From Ruminococcus flavefaciens (GTDB lineage: Bacteria; Bacillota; Clostridia; Oscillospirales; Ruminococcaceae): a stretch of DNA of 47,870 nucleotides. Shown in pieces: positions 1-7,717 of this stretch (the first letter of the stretch is position 1; each line of letters starts with the position of its first letter). The stretch spans positions 1-47,870 of the forward strand of contig SFMO01000202.1 of assembly GCA_004554385.1 (NCBI GenBank), read 5' to 3'. A model generated the notes under the pieces. The model searched no databases and had not been told where the DNA came from. It saw nothing but the letters and a program-made list of their open reading frames with translations. Both the position numbers and the translations under genes were made by a program.

Positions 1-24
1 CTTGTTTGGTTTTCCTTTTGGCAT
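1..24 (-). CDS. IS3-type transposase OrfA, first eight codons only
   Basis: ATG at 24-22 on the minus strand, preceded by AAAGGGGACA with good spacing. It reads MPKGKPNK before the window ends. Such lysine-rich starts are common in the small DNA-binding OrfA of IS3-family transposases, which is normally joined to OrfB by programmed frameshifting. Function is inferred from these few residues and from the IS-like end just upstream; nothing else of the protein can be seen. Confidence 0.55.
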
Positions 25-30
25 AAAAAT

Positions 31-96
31 GTCCCCTTTCGTTAGACTTCATTTTGGTATATTTCTATTATACCACATTGTCTAACAAAAGGGGAG
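31..96 (-). promoter_or_regulatory. Inverted repeat hiding the transposase RBS in read-through RNA
   Basis: On the minus strand the arm TCCCCTTTTGTTAGAC (96-81) and the arm GTCTAACGAAAGGGGA (47-32) can pair over 16 positions in RNA, one of them a G-U pair. The second arm contains the transposase ribosome-binding site. The IS promoter (-10 at 72-67) lies between the arms, so its own transcript would lack the first arm. Only RNA entering from the interrupted permease gene would fold this hairpin. Confidence 0.65.
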
Positions 97-1010
97 CATT
101 TCAATATCGCATTTTCAAACATGAGCGCAAATGTAGTGGTTTTTGACGAGATGCCAAGGCTTCGGAACGTTCCCACAACCGACATCTTGTCAACGATCAT
201 ACGCTCTGAAACTGAAATAGTAACGAATATTACAAGAAGCATACATACAGCAAAGAGTACAAGGAATATTCTTGTAATACTGCTGATAGCATCCTTCACT
301 TCCTTGCTTTCCAGGAAATTGACTACCTCTGCTGTAGGATATTTTTCCTTGAAGAACTTTTCCGCATCATCGATCTTGCTGTCATCGACAACGTCAACCA
401 GTATATCTGTGATCTCAAGCTCACCGCTTAATGTAAGCTCCTTCATATCGTCGATGCTTATTACAGCAATTTCACCTGAGTTGAAGATTCCTTGTTTCTT
501 TTCTATACTTCCTACAGTAAATTCTACAGGCTTATCCTGTTCGCCGTGGAATATGATCTTGTCGCCAACTTCATATCCAAACTCATCGGCAAAGCTCTCG
601 GAAATAGCAGCCTTCTTATCTCCGATTTCGATAGTGTCGCGTACAAGAGCCATCTTGATAGCTGTTTTTTCTTCCAGACCAAAAACAGAAAGCTGAGTAC
701 GGTTGACATAAGAGCTGTCATAATCAAGGTGTCTGTCAAAGCTGCTTCCCATTACTGCCATTTTCAATACATTACATTCGGGAGCACCGTCGGCAAAACT
801 GTCATCCACAGGAGATTTGGTTTCTACCTCAATATCCGTAGTACCCATTGAATCCGCAAATACGCCCTTTATCATACTGCTGAGAGAGCCGCTCATATCA
901 AAGCTTATCATAGCAACAAAGCTGCAAACTGCAATGATAAGAATGAGCATTATGGTCCTGAGCTTGTGTGCCCATATGTTCTTGAATAAATGCTTAAATA
1001 CCAGTCTCAT
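42..1010 (-). pseudogene. ABC transporter permease (FtsX/MacB-like), truncated by an IS
   Basis: An inner-membrane permease of an ABC exporter of the FtsX/MacB type. The N-terminus has a basic stretch and a first membrane helix (about residues 15-38), then a large extracytoplasmic domain (about 40-250), then a second helix (about 253-275) followed by the typical cytoplasmic turn with FRSLGISS. A complete family member would continue with two more membrane helices. Here the native sequence ends near FENAIL at base 99 and runs into IS sequence, stopping at 42. The ATG at 1010 has AGGTGG seven bases ahead and lies 3 bases after the peptidase stop, so the two genes were one operon. The transporter is very probably non-functional, and its ATPase partner is not in the window. 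Confidence 0.8.
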
Positions 1011-1013
1011 CGC

Positions 1014-3062
1014 TTACCACCTGCTTACCCTTTCCTCGGGAGCAATGTACATTCCATCGCCCTCTTTCAGATCATATACCTCATTGAATTTCTTGTTAGA
1101 GGCAAGGACAGCATTTACTCTTACCTTGGCAGGACTGTGAGAATCAAGCTTTAGTGTGCTGATGGCATCAGAGTCCACCGCTAACGTGCTCCATGACTCC
1201 GCATAGCTCTTGAAAAGCTTTTTCAGTTCTTCTTCATCGTCAACAAGGTTTGTTACACACTCTATACCGCTGAGATCGGCATAGTTCTCGCCATTGGTAA
1301 GCTCACCATCTACATGATAGACCTCCATAATGGTAAACTTGCTGTAATAATCCGAAAGCACGTCAGCCCGCTCCTTCAGCACCTTCAGATCTGCATCATT
1401 GAGCCAGGTTGGGTCATAAATACCGTCAGCGTTGTAGTTTATGCAGTTTGAATCAAATGCATGACCTATCTCATGTCCGACAACGCTTCCAAGAGCTCCG
1501 AGGTTAACAGCATTATCACCTTCAGGATCGAACATTGGTTTCTGCATGATAGCAACAGTGATATTTATACAGTTGCACGGCAGGTACTGGGCATTGAATT
1601 CCGCAGCCGACATATCAACCTCGTCAAGGCTGACCTTTCTGGGAAGCTTCTTTATAGCATCAATGTCATTTTTCTTTGATATATTGACAGAGCTCTCATA
1701 AAAGTTTTCTCCGATAAGCTTCGCATCCGCTGCATCGACCTCTCGCGGAGTAGGTGTTGTAAGAAGCTTGATACCGTGAAGCTTTTTTACAAGCTGTTTT
1801 CTTGTATCAGCTGTCAGCCAGTCCGCATTGTTGATAAGTTCGTCATAGCTGTCTATGATCTCATCAAAGAGCTTATGTATACCCTTATCAATCTCAGGAG
1901 TATAGTAACGCTCTGCATATTCCTCACTGATACAAACAGGGAGATACACCTCTACTAATGTCGCTGCCCTTTCATCCTCAGCTTCCTTTGACTCGGGATT
2001 GTAATCCCTGAGGATGTCATTGCTCTCGGGAATATAGCCTCCTATCTCCTGAAGGTAACTGGTCAGGATATATGAACGCCATTTTTCAAGGTTTTCATCG
2101 GTTATAAGGTCGTTTACAGCCTTGAGCTGCTCGGGCTCATAAACATAGATACCGTCAGTCTGACCGGCAGCATCACCAAAGAACATTTCTACCACAGAGC
2201 CGTCCACATTACTCATTATGCTGTCAAATTCGGCAAATGATGTTTTCTGTATAGAAAGCATCTTCTCAAGTGTCATACTGTCCTCGGTTTCTGTTGCATT
2301 GGCTATATCAATTGCGAGATAGACCATCTGTCTGCCCTTTTCATCAGCAGTTTCATAGTCATCGCCCATCACTCTGTGCATATCTCTTGCAATATCATTT
2401 GCTTTATTACAATTTCGGCTGTCATCCTTTATATCTTTAAGTGTTGTACCGATGAAGCTGGAAATCGGGTGAAGTTAGATACAATAACGTGAACCGTCAT
2501 GATAATCTCTCTGAACATTAAAATTGAATATTGAACTTGCACCATAGTTACGAGAAAGATCTCCCCAAAGCCTGAAAAGCTCCTGAATATCCTTTGCAGC
2601 AAGAATTCTGTCACAGTTTCCCATGATCTCTTTTACAACAGTGTCATTTTCCTTGTAATCGAGAATCTGTTTGTAAAGATCATGGATAAGCTGTTCATTT
2701 GAACCGGGAGCAAATTTCTCATTGGAATTACCGATGTCAATTATCATCTTCTTAATTACTTCACTGACCTCTGCGCCGGCAAAATATGAAGTAGCACTCT
2801 CACCGTAAGGGATCTCGGTATTCATCAGATTATCGTGGTTGATGTAGTCGTAAAAATCGTCCTGCGGCCTTCTCTCCTTCTCGGACTTGTCATCGTCCGA
2901 CTTATGCCCGTCAGATTTTCCATCCTTTGCTCCGTCCGCGTCATCTGCTTCAGTTGTCTTGCTGTCTGAAGAGCCGTCATCAGCCTGCATACTGCATCCG
3001 AAGGCACTGACCGACAGAAGTCCTGCAAGCAGGAGCGTGAGCAGCTTGTGTTTTTTCTGCAT
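1014..3062 (-). pseudogene. M13-family zinc metallopeptidase lipoprotein with in-frame stop
   Basis: A neprilysin/PepO-type (M13) peptidase, expected to cleave peptides outside the membrane. The chosen start is the ATG at 3062, six bases after GGAGG. The signal peptide ends in a lipobox-like AFGC, followed by an Asp/Lys-rich linker. The catalytic half is intact: HEIGH at about residues 530-534 (zinc ligands and catalytic Glu), GENYAD at about 591-596 (third ligand), and the conserved end GMYIAPEERV. A TAA codon at about residue 196 (2477-2475) interrupts the frame. The sequence on both sides is in the same frame and both sides match the family, so one base change suffices to explain it. The 682-codon length fits a full-size M13 enzyme. 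It could be a recent pseudogene or a sequencing error. It shares an operon with the truncated permease. Confidence 0.85.
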
Positions 3063-3115
3063 TTTCATCCTCCAATAATTATTGCTTAGTATATAAAAAA
3101 TATATAGCAATATTT

Positions 3116-3144
3116 ATTATACATCAATGCGCAGCAGATGTCAA
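3116..3144 (-). promoter_or_regulatory. Perfect consensus sigma-A promoter of the peptidase operon
   Basis: On the minus strand TTGACA (3144-3139) and TATAAT (3121-3116) are separated by exactly 17 bases. Transcription would begin about 50 bases ahead of the M13 peptidase start. It is a full match to the housekeeping promoter, which is notable since both downstream genes are broken. Confidence 0.85.
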
Positions 3145-3233
3145 TTATTGCCATTGTTACAAGCTGCGCAAGTGTATATACACATTATACACATTATCAA
3201 CAAACTTGTCAAGTCTTTAACAAAAATTATTTC

Positions 3234-3268
3234 AAAAAAAGGAAACTAAAAGTTGCCCCTTAGTTTCC
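3234..3268 (-). terminator. Rho-independent terminator of the anion permease gene
   Basis: On the minus strand a nine-base-pair stem (GGAAACTAA with TTAGTTTCC, ten-base loop) is followed by seven Ts. It sits 16 bases past the stop of the SLC13/ArsB-type permease. Confidence 0.85.
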
Positions 3269-3283
3269 CGTTCTGTTTAGTAT

Positions 3284-4399
3284 TCAAATATGTGAGATGA
3301 AAAGCTGTACCATAAGCAAAAGCACAAGGAGTCCGAAATTGACAAGAGTAAATACTCCCATGTATCTGCCTGTACGAGCTTTTACCGAGCCGCGGTATAT
3401 CTGAAAGGCAATAAGGCTCGCCATAGAGGCTATGATAGTGCCGAAGCCTCCTATATCCACACCAAGAAGCAGCTGTGTACCGTTATCGGTAAACTCTGCC
3501 AACATTACAGCCGCAGGAACATTGCTGATGAACTGCGAAAGCACAGCACCGACAATGAGCTCACGGTCTGTAAGTATATGTGAAAAGAAGTCGCTGACCG
3601 CTTCAATACGCGCAATATTTCCTACAAAAACGAAGAAGCACACAAATGTAGCAAGAAGTATGTAATCCACCTTCAGAAGCAGCTTTACATCACATATCAG
3701 TGCTGCTGCAACAGCAGCTATCAGGCAGACCCAATCGGGAACAAGCCTGAATACAGCAGCAATACAAAGAAGAAAAACTGCTGTATATACTGCCGCCTTG
3801 AATACAGGCATCTTAGAGTCACTGCGCTTTGGAGCTTCGCATTTATCCTTAGGCAGAAATAATGTCATCAGAAGCACCGCTGCAAGTCCCAAAGCTCCCA
3901 CAGGAAGCATTATTTTCACAAAGGTCATGGCTGTCAAGCCGTATTTATCGTAGAGAAAGAGGTTCTGAGGATTACCCACAGGAGTCATCATACTTCCCAG
4001 ATTCGCCGCAGCAGATTCCAACACTATAGTAAGTATCAGGCTCTTGTCGTCCTTTATACTGCCGTAGATAAGCAGCGTCAGCGGCACAAATGTAATGAGC
4101 GCCACGTCGTTGGTGACCAGCATTGCGCTGAAAAAGCATATCAGTATCATTACTATGCCAAGCTTTCGTACAGTTCCGGTTTTCTGCAATATGATACGTG
4201 TTGCTGTATCGAATATGCCGATGCTCCTGAGCCCAGCAACAGCCGCCATTAATGCGAATAACTCGATCAGCACAGTCCTGTTGCAGTATCCGATATACTC
4301 CTTATCGGGCGGAACAATAAACACTGTCGCAGCTGCCAAGACAAATGCGGCTGCCATCACAGGCTGAGCCTTAATAAACTTCCATATCTTCTCCATAAG
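3284..4399 (-). CDS. SLC13/ArsB-type anion permease
   Basis: An integral membrane protein of about 371 residues with around ten to eleven hydrophobic helices, related to the ion transporter superfamily that includes ArsB, CitM and SLC13 (DASS) carriers. Visible family features are an early helix followed by LFALMAAVAGLRSIGIFD, the MLVTNDVALITFVPLTLL segment, and the paired motif with MTPVGNPQN, where the substrate- and cation-binding loops of this superfamily lie. The substrate (arsenite, dicarboxylate, sulfate or other) cannot be told. I chose the ATG at 4399 because GGAAGG precedes it; the upstream ATG at 4420 has no ribosome-binding site and lies at the predicted transcription start. It stands alone between its own promoter and terminator. 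Confidence 0.8.
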   Translation of the reverse strand, partial: LMEKIWKFIKAQPVMAAAFVLAAATVFIVPPDKEYIGYCNRTVLIELFALMAAVAGLRSIGIFDTATRIILQKTGTVRKLGIVMILICFFSAMLVTNDVALITFVPLTLLIYGSIKDDKSLILTIVLESAAANLGSMMTPVGNPQNLFLYDKYGLTAMTFVKIMLPVGALGLAAVLLMTLFLPKDKCEAPKRSDSKMPVFKAAVYTAVFLLCIAAVFRLVPDWVCLIAAVAAALICDVKLLLKVDYILLATFVCFFVFVGNIARIEAVSDFFSHILTDRELIVGAVLSQFISNVPAAVMLAEFTDNGTQLLLGVDIGGFGTIIASMASLIAFQIYRGSVKARTGRYMGVFTLVNFGLLVLLLMVQLFISHI

Positions 4400-4428
4400 A
4401 ACTTCCTTCCAATTTTTCATGCTTATTG

Positions 4429-4457
4429 ATTATATCACTTTTTTCGTCAGCCGTCAA
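4429..4457 (-). promoter_or_regulatory. Sigma-A promoter of the anion permease
   Basis: On the minus strand TTGACG (4457-4452), 17 bases, TATAAT (4434-4429). The start of transcription falls near 4422, which supports the downstream ATG at 4399 as translation start. The -35 box abuts the terminator of the preceding gene. Confidence 0.8.
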
Positions 4458-4458
4458 C

Positions 4459-4487
4459 AAAAACAGGAGCGGAAATCTCCGCTCCTG
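4459..4487 (-). terminator. Rho-independent terminator of the beta-helix enzyme gene
   Basis: CAGGAGCGGA and TCCGCTCCTG form a ten-base-pair stem (4487-4464) with a four-base loop, followed by five Ts on the minus strand. It lies 8 bases past the stop codon. Confidence 0.9.
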
Positions 4488-4494
4488 CATTATC

Positions 4495-7347
4495 TTATTC
4501 AAATGATTTTATTTCGCCAAGTATGAACTTCTTCAGAAGCACAAGATCTTCCTCATCTATTACGTCGTCACAGTTCACATCAGCTGCCTCAAAGCGTTCT
4601 GCGTCGCCTTCCACAGCTGCTCTTCTCATCTGACACATATCGAAGCTGTCAACAACTCCGTCGCCGTTGAGGTCGCCGGAAATGTACTCACCTGATGGAG
4701 TATTAGGCTTCCACCAGTTTATATTAAATAGGTAGCTTTCTCCGCCTGTGAATACCAGATAAACATCATGCTTGCCGCTCACCGATTCAATATTACTGCT
4801 CTTGGTCGTCCATGTCTGCCAGCCGCCTGTGCTTGTAACATCAGTCTTGCCAATGAGCTTTCCGTCAGGGCTGTCAAGTCTTACCTCAATAGTACCGTCC
4901 GAACCGTTTGAAGCTACACGGAAGTCTATCTTATCTGCACCTGTCAGGTCTATATTCTTAAAGCCGATATAGTCGCCGTTTTCTATATATCCAACGTCGC
5001 TTCCGCCTTCTGAACAGCTCTCTGTATCGATACCCGACTTGTAATCACATGCCTCTGCCTCAATAACGTCGCCGTCGTCTGCACTTCCTGTGCCTTTAAG
5101 ACGGAGGAGATGCGAGGATTTGCCCAGCACCTTACCGCTTGCGTCAAGAACATATATCCTGTATTCGCCTTCCTTTGAAGGAGTTTTGATAGTACCTGCT
5201 GTTCCCCTTGCCTTAGTCATGTCAGCTCCTGCATTGAAGCTTGAAGTGCCGTCGGGAGCTATCCAGACCGTTCCGTTCACCTTTCTTACAGGAAGCTTGC
5301 TGCTGCATGTAGTTGCACAGCTTGCAGGGAATGCGTAGTCTGCCGCCGACTTCAGCCATGAAGGCATAAGACCACGGTTTTCATCGGATATACCTGAGTT
5401 GAGGCATACTTTGTACTGCGCAAACGGCCAGACATTATCCGATACAACGATAGGTGTATCTATATCGCTTGTAGGCGGATTCTTGCCCATTTTATTGACA
5501 GTAGCGTATGTACGCTTGATAGTGAGGTCATGTTTCTGACCATAGTCCTCGCAATTGATGGTGTAGGTAACATTAGGGCTTATCTCAAGAACATTGTCCA
5601 TTTCCTTGATGTAAGCTGTGCCCTCATCGTTGTGGAGACCGTATGTAGGCCAGCCGGGGCCTCCTGCAGGTATTCCCTGAATGTAGTTCTCGTTGATTAT
5701 TGTTCCGGGCATCTGACCGATAGTATAGATACCACCGCTGTCGTGGAGTCTGTTAAGGGAGTTTATAACTCTGTTATAGCATATCTGATTGTCACGGCAG
5801 GTCGTGCTGTCTTTGAAGTTGCACCAGCCCCAACCAAGGTGGATGCCGTTGTATGCTGTTTTTTCAATGGTGTTGTTGAGTATCTTAACAGAATCAACGT
5901 AATATGCTGTAACTGCCGCACATCCGCCGAAGCCATGAACAACACTGATGTCATAGAGCAGGTTTTCGGCAATAACGTCGTTCTTGCATATGCCCTCAAC
6001 GCCCTTCGGGAACTTCTCCTTATTATTTCCTGCGGCGTCCCCGATATAGATATGCTGAGGATGGCCGACTGTTATACCGCTGGAGGTTATATCGGTAACG
6101 AAATTTCCGCGAACCTCAGAATTAATAACATCATTGGTCATGGAGATTCCGTCCGCACCCGTATGCTTGACAACATTGCCGGTGAGGCTGATGCTGTCGC
6201 TGCTTGTGATGTGGATAGCCGCGGGAAGTGTATCCGCCATTTCATACTTCATATTATGCCAGTTTGAATCAGCGAATGCAGTATATGTCTGTGCAGCCTG
6301 ACATGTAGCCTTTCCGTGAGAGCCTGCAACATCTGTGAGCTGATAGTCGGTATTGGCAAAGGTTATACCGCTGAAGCTTATATTCTTTACACGCTCTGAC
6401 GTAGACTTGCCTGCAATTTTGATAAGACCGTCAGCAACAGGAGCTTCAACATCTGCCGTTGTCATATCCTCGCCGTTTCGAGGATAATAGTACAGCATTT
6501 TAGCAGTCTTGTCAAAGTAGAACTCTCCCTCGCTGTCAACGAATGAGAAAGCATTGTATATTGTATCGGTACCGCCTGTTGAGAAGCCTGCACCCCAGCC
6601 GGGAGTCTGAGCTATAGCGCCGTATGGCTGCTGCATAAGAAAGATCATGCTGCCTCCCTCGTACTTTATATTTCGGGAGCATACAATATTCTCATTCCAT
6701 GTTGTGCCGTTTACGACCTCCAGATCATCAAAGTTTGAGGTTATCTTTGGCAGCGAGCCTGCATCGTACTTGATACCATCACTCTTTTTTCCCGAGACCC
6801 AGGCCCAACTTGCCTGACCTGCTGTTATATTGTAATCACCGTAACCGCCCTTTGCCTGTACCTGCACACTGCCCATATTTGCACGTCGGTCGTTTACATA
6901 GAGATTACGAAGCTTATAATCTCTGTCCAGAGGTGCCGCCCACAGCTTGTCATTGTATTTCTTCCAGCCTGTGACCTTTGCTGCGCCGTTTATGACGGGA
7001 GTTTCTCCCTCATACGCCTCATACCTGACGGTATGGTCGCCGCTGCCCGAGTCTCTTGTGTCGAACTCCACAGGCTTAGTGATACGATAGTCACCTCCGC
7101 GAAGATAGACAACGATGTCGCCTGTCATACTGCCGTTGATTTTTCTGACCTCGTCACGCGCTCTTTCGAGAGTTGCAAATGGCGAGCCAATAGAACCGTC
7201 GCCATTGTCACTGCCGTCGGGCGCAACATAAAATACAGCTTGTGTATCTGCCGCAATAACGCTGCTCTGCGGAATGCCGATATCAACCGCCGACATCGCA
7301 GCCGCCATGCTTACTGCAAGGGCAAAAGCTCTCTTTGTCATATTCAT
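4495..7347 (-). CDS. Secreted beta-helix glycoside hydrolase (GH141-like) with CBM6 and dockerin
   Basis: A 950-residue exported enzyme, probably a cellulosome component acting on xylan or pectin side structures. It has a signal peptide (about 1-35) and a right-handed parallel beta-helix catalytic region (about 38-640) opening with FYVAPDGSDNGDG and containing many short repeated turns. This layout resembles GH141 (xylanase/fucosidase) and, less closely, GH120 or pectate-lyase-type proteins. A CBM6-like module (about 757-877, starting EAEACDY, ending in a Trp-containing strand) and a dockerin of about 62 residues with two EF-hand-like calcium loops (DLNGDGVVDSFD and DVNCDDVIDEED) follow. The ATG at 7347 has AGGAGG eight bases ahead; the upstream TTG does not. 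The leader can fold a hairpin over the ribosome-binding site. The enzyme family is my best guess; the dockerin is certain. Confidence 0.8.
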   Translation of the reverse strand: MNMTKRAFALAVSMAAAMSAVDIGIPQSSVIAADTQAVFYVAPDGSDNGDGSIGSPFATLERARDEVRKINGSMTGDIVVYLRGGDYRITKPVEFDTRDSGSGDHTVRYEAYEGETPVINGAAKVTGWKKYNDKLWAAPLDRDYKLRNLYVNDRRANMGSVQVQAKGGYGDYNITAGQASWAWVSGKKSDGIKYDAGSLPKITSNFDDLEVVNGTTWNENIVCSRNIKYEGGSMIFLMQQPYGAIAQTPGWGAGFSTGGTDTIYNAFSFVDSEGEFYFDKTAKMLYYYPRNGEDMTTADVEAPVADGLIKIAGKSTSERVKNISFSGITFANTDYQLTDVAGSHGKATCQAAQTYTAFADSNWHNMKYEMADTLPAAIHITSSDSISLTGNVVKHTGADGISMTNDVINSEVRGNFVTDITSSGITVGHPQHIYIGDAAGNNKEKFPKGVEGICKNDVIAENLLYDISVVHGFGGCAAVTAYYVDSVKILNNTIEKTAYNGIHLGWGWCNFKDSTTCRDNQICYNRVINSLNRLHDSGGIYTIGQMPGTIINENYIQGIPAGGPGWPTYGLHNDEGTAYIKEMDNVLEISPNVTYTINCEDYGQKHDLTIKRTYATVNKMGKNPPTSDIDTPIVVSDNVWPFAQYKVCLNSGISDENRGLMPSWLKSAADYAFPASCATTCSSKLPVRKVNGTVWIAPDGTSSFNAGADMTKARGTAGTIKTPSKEGEYRIYVLDASGKVLGKSSHLLRLKGTGSADDGDVIEAEACDYKSGIDTESCSEGGSDVGYIENGDYIGFKNIDLTGADKIDFRVASNGSDGTIEVRLDSPDGKLIGKTDVTSTGGWQTWTTKSSNIESVSGKHDVYLVFTGGESYLFNINWWKPNTPSGEYISGDLNGDGVVDSFDMCQMRRAAVEGDAERFEAADVNCDDVIDEEDLVLLKKFILGEIKSFE

Positions 7348-7359
7348 AAGTATTCCTCC

Positions 7360-7427
7360 TTTTCGGCTCAAACAAACTCAGCCTTTGCCATAAGACTGTA
7401 TATTTGTATGAAGGCTGAGTCCGAAAA
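7360..7427 (-). promoter_or_regulatory. Leader hairpin touching the ribosome-binding site
   Basis: In the mRNA leader, ACTCAGCCTT (7420-7411 on the minus strand: ACTCAGCCTT; partner at 7385-7376: AAGGCTGAGT) forms ten base pairs. An outer seven-base-pair stem, TTTTCGG with CCGAAAA (7427-7421 with 7366-7360), encloses it with a nine-base bulge. The outer stem's last bases are the first bases of the AAAAGGAGG ribosome-binding site. It could modulate translation of the beta-helix enzyme. Confidence 0.5.
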
Positions 7428-7717
7428 AGCCAATTTTAATTCCCCTGTTATCATTCACCTTATTTGTGCATGATAGACTATTTTTAACTGCTATAATAAT
7501 AATGACCTTTTTGGTAATATACATACATCCTCAGTTTATTCCTCATTCAGTGATACATGAAAAAAACCGCAGCTTCGCTATGAATGCTGCGGTTTTTCTC
7601 ATTGAGGAGTTAAAATGTATGAAAAGATTTCAATTACGCTTTAAAAACCGCGCACATAATATTATAAATTTCTTTTTCAAAAAGAACATACACTTTTTTT
7701 CAGGATCTGACAAGTAA
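7428..7717. other. Intergenic region between the two hydrolase genes
   Basis: About 370 bases separate the GH43 stop from the next start. They hold the GH43 terminator (7559-7597), AT-rich DNA and the leader hairpin described separately. The sequence CCAATTTTAATT at 7430-7441 recurs ahead of the GH43 gene at 10227-10238. I found no convincing promoter here. A short rightward frame (ATG near 7619, ribosome-binding site GAGGAG) would give about 32 residues rich in Phe and Lys, but I do not consider it supported. Confidence 0.5.
7559..7597. terminator. Hairpin terminator, A-rich and T-rich on both sides
   Basis: AAAACCGCAGC (7563-7573) pairs with GCTGCGGTTTT (7586-7596) around a 12-base loop. 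Runs of A and T flank both sides, so it can terminate in either direction. It most likely ends the GH43 transcript, about 120 bases after the stop. Confidence 0.75.

Larger units (their letters stand above)
1..98 (-). mobile_element. IS3-family insertion sequence, partial (one terminus)
   Basis: Read on the minus strand, the permease frame changes abruptly at 98/99 into a sequence starting TGCTCCCCTTTTGTTAGACA. It begins with the 5'-TG typical of IS3-family ends. It is followed by an extended -10 (TGGTATAAT, box at 72-67), a ribosome-binding site (AAAGGGGA) and an ATG at 24 that starts a protein MPKGKPNK. That beginning resembles the OrfA helix-turn-helix proteins of IS3-family elements as I know them. 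The rest of the element lies outside the window, so family membership rests on the end and these eight codons. Confidence 0.7.

Noticed and set aside
2429..2614. Frameshift in the M13 peptidase
   Set aside because: The frames before and after the stop are identical (distance between start positions divisible by three), and the residues continue in register; one nonsense codon explains the break.
5530..6267. A 245-codon frame on the plus strand opposite the beta-helix enzyme
   Set aside because: Its composition follows the antisense of the real gene, it has no ribosome-binding site and no recognisable domain; the minus-strand gene has signal peptide, CBM and dockerin.
7466..7717. A plus-strand frame of 83 codons, or its last 32 codons with a ribosome-binding site
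   Set aside because: It spans the GH43 terminator, is AT-driven and rich in Phe/Lys; no family is recognisable.
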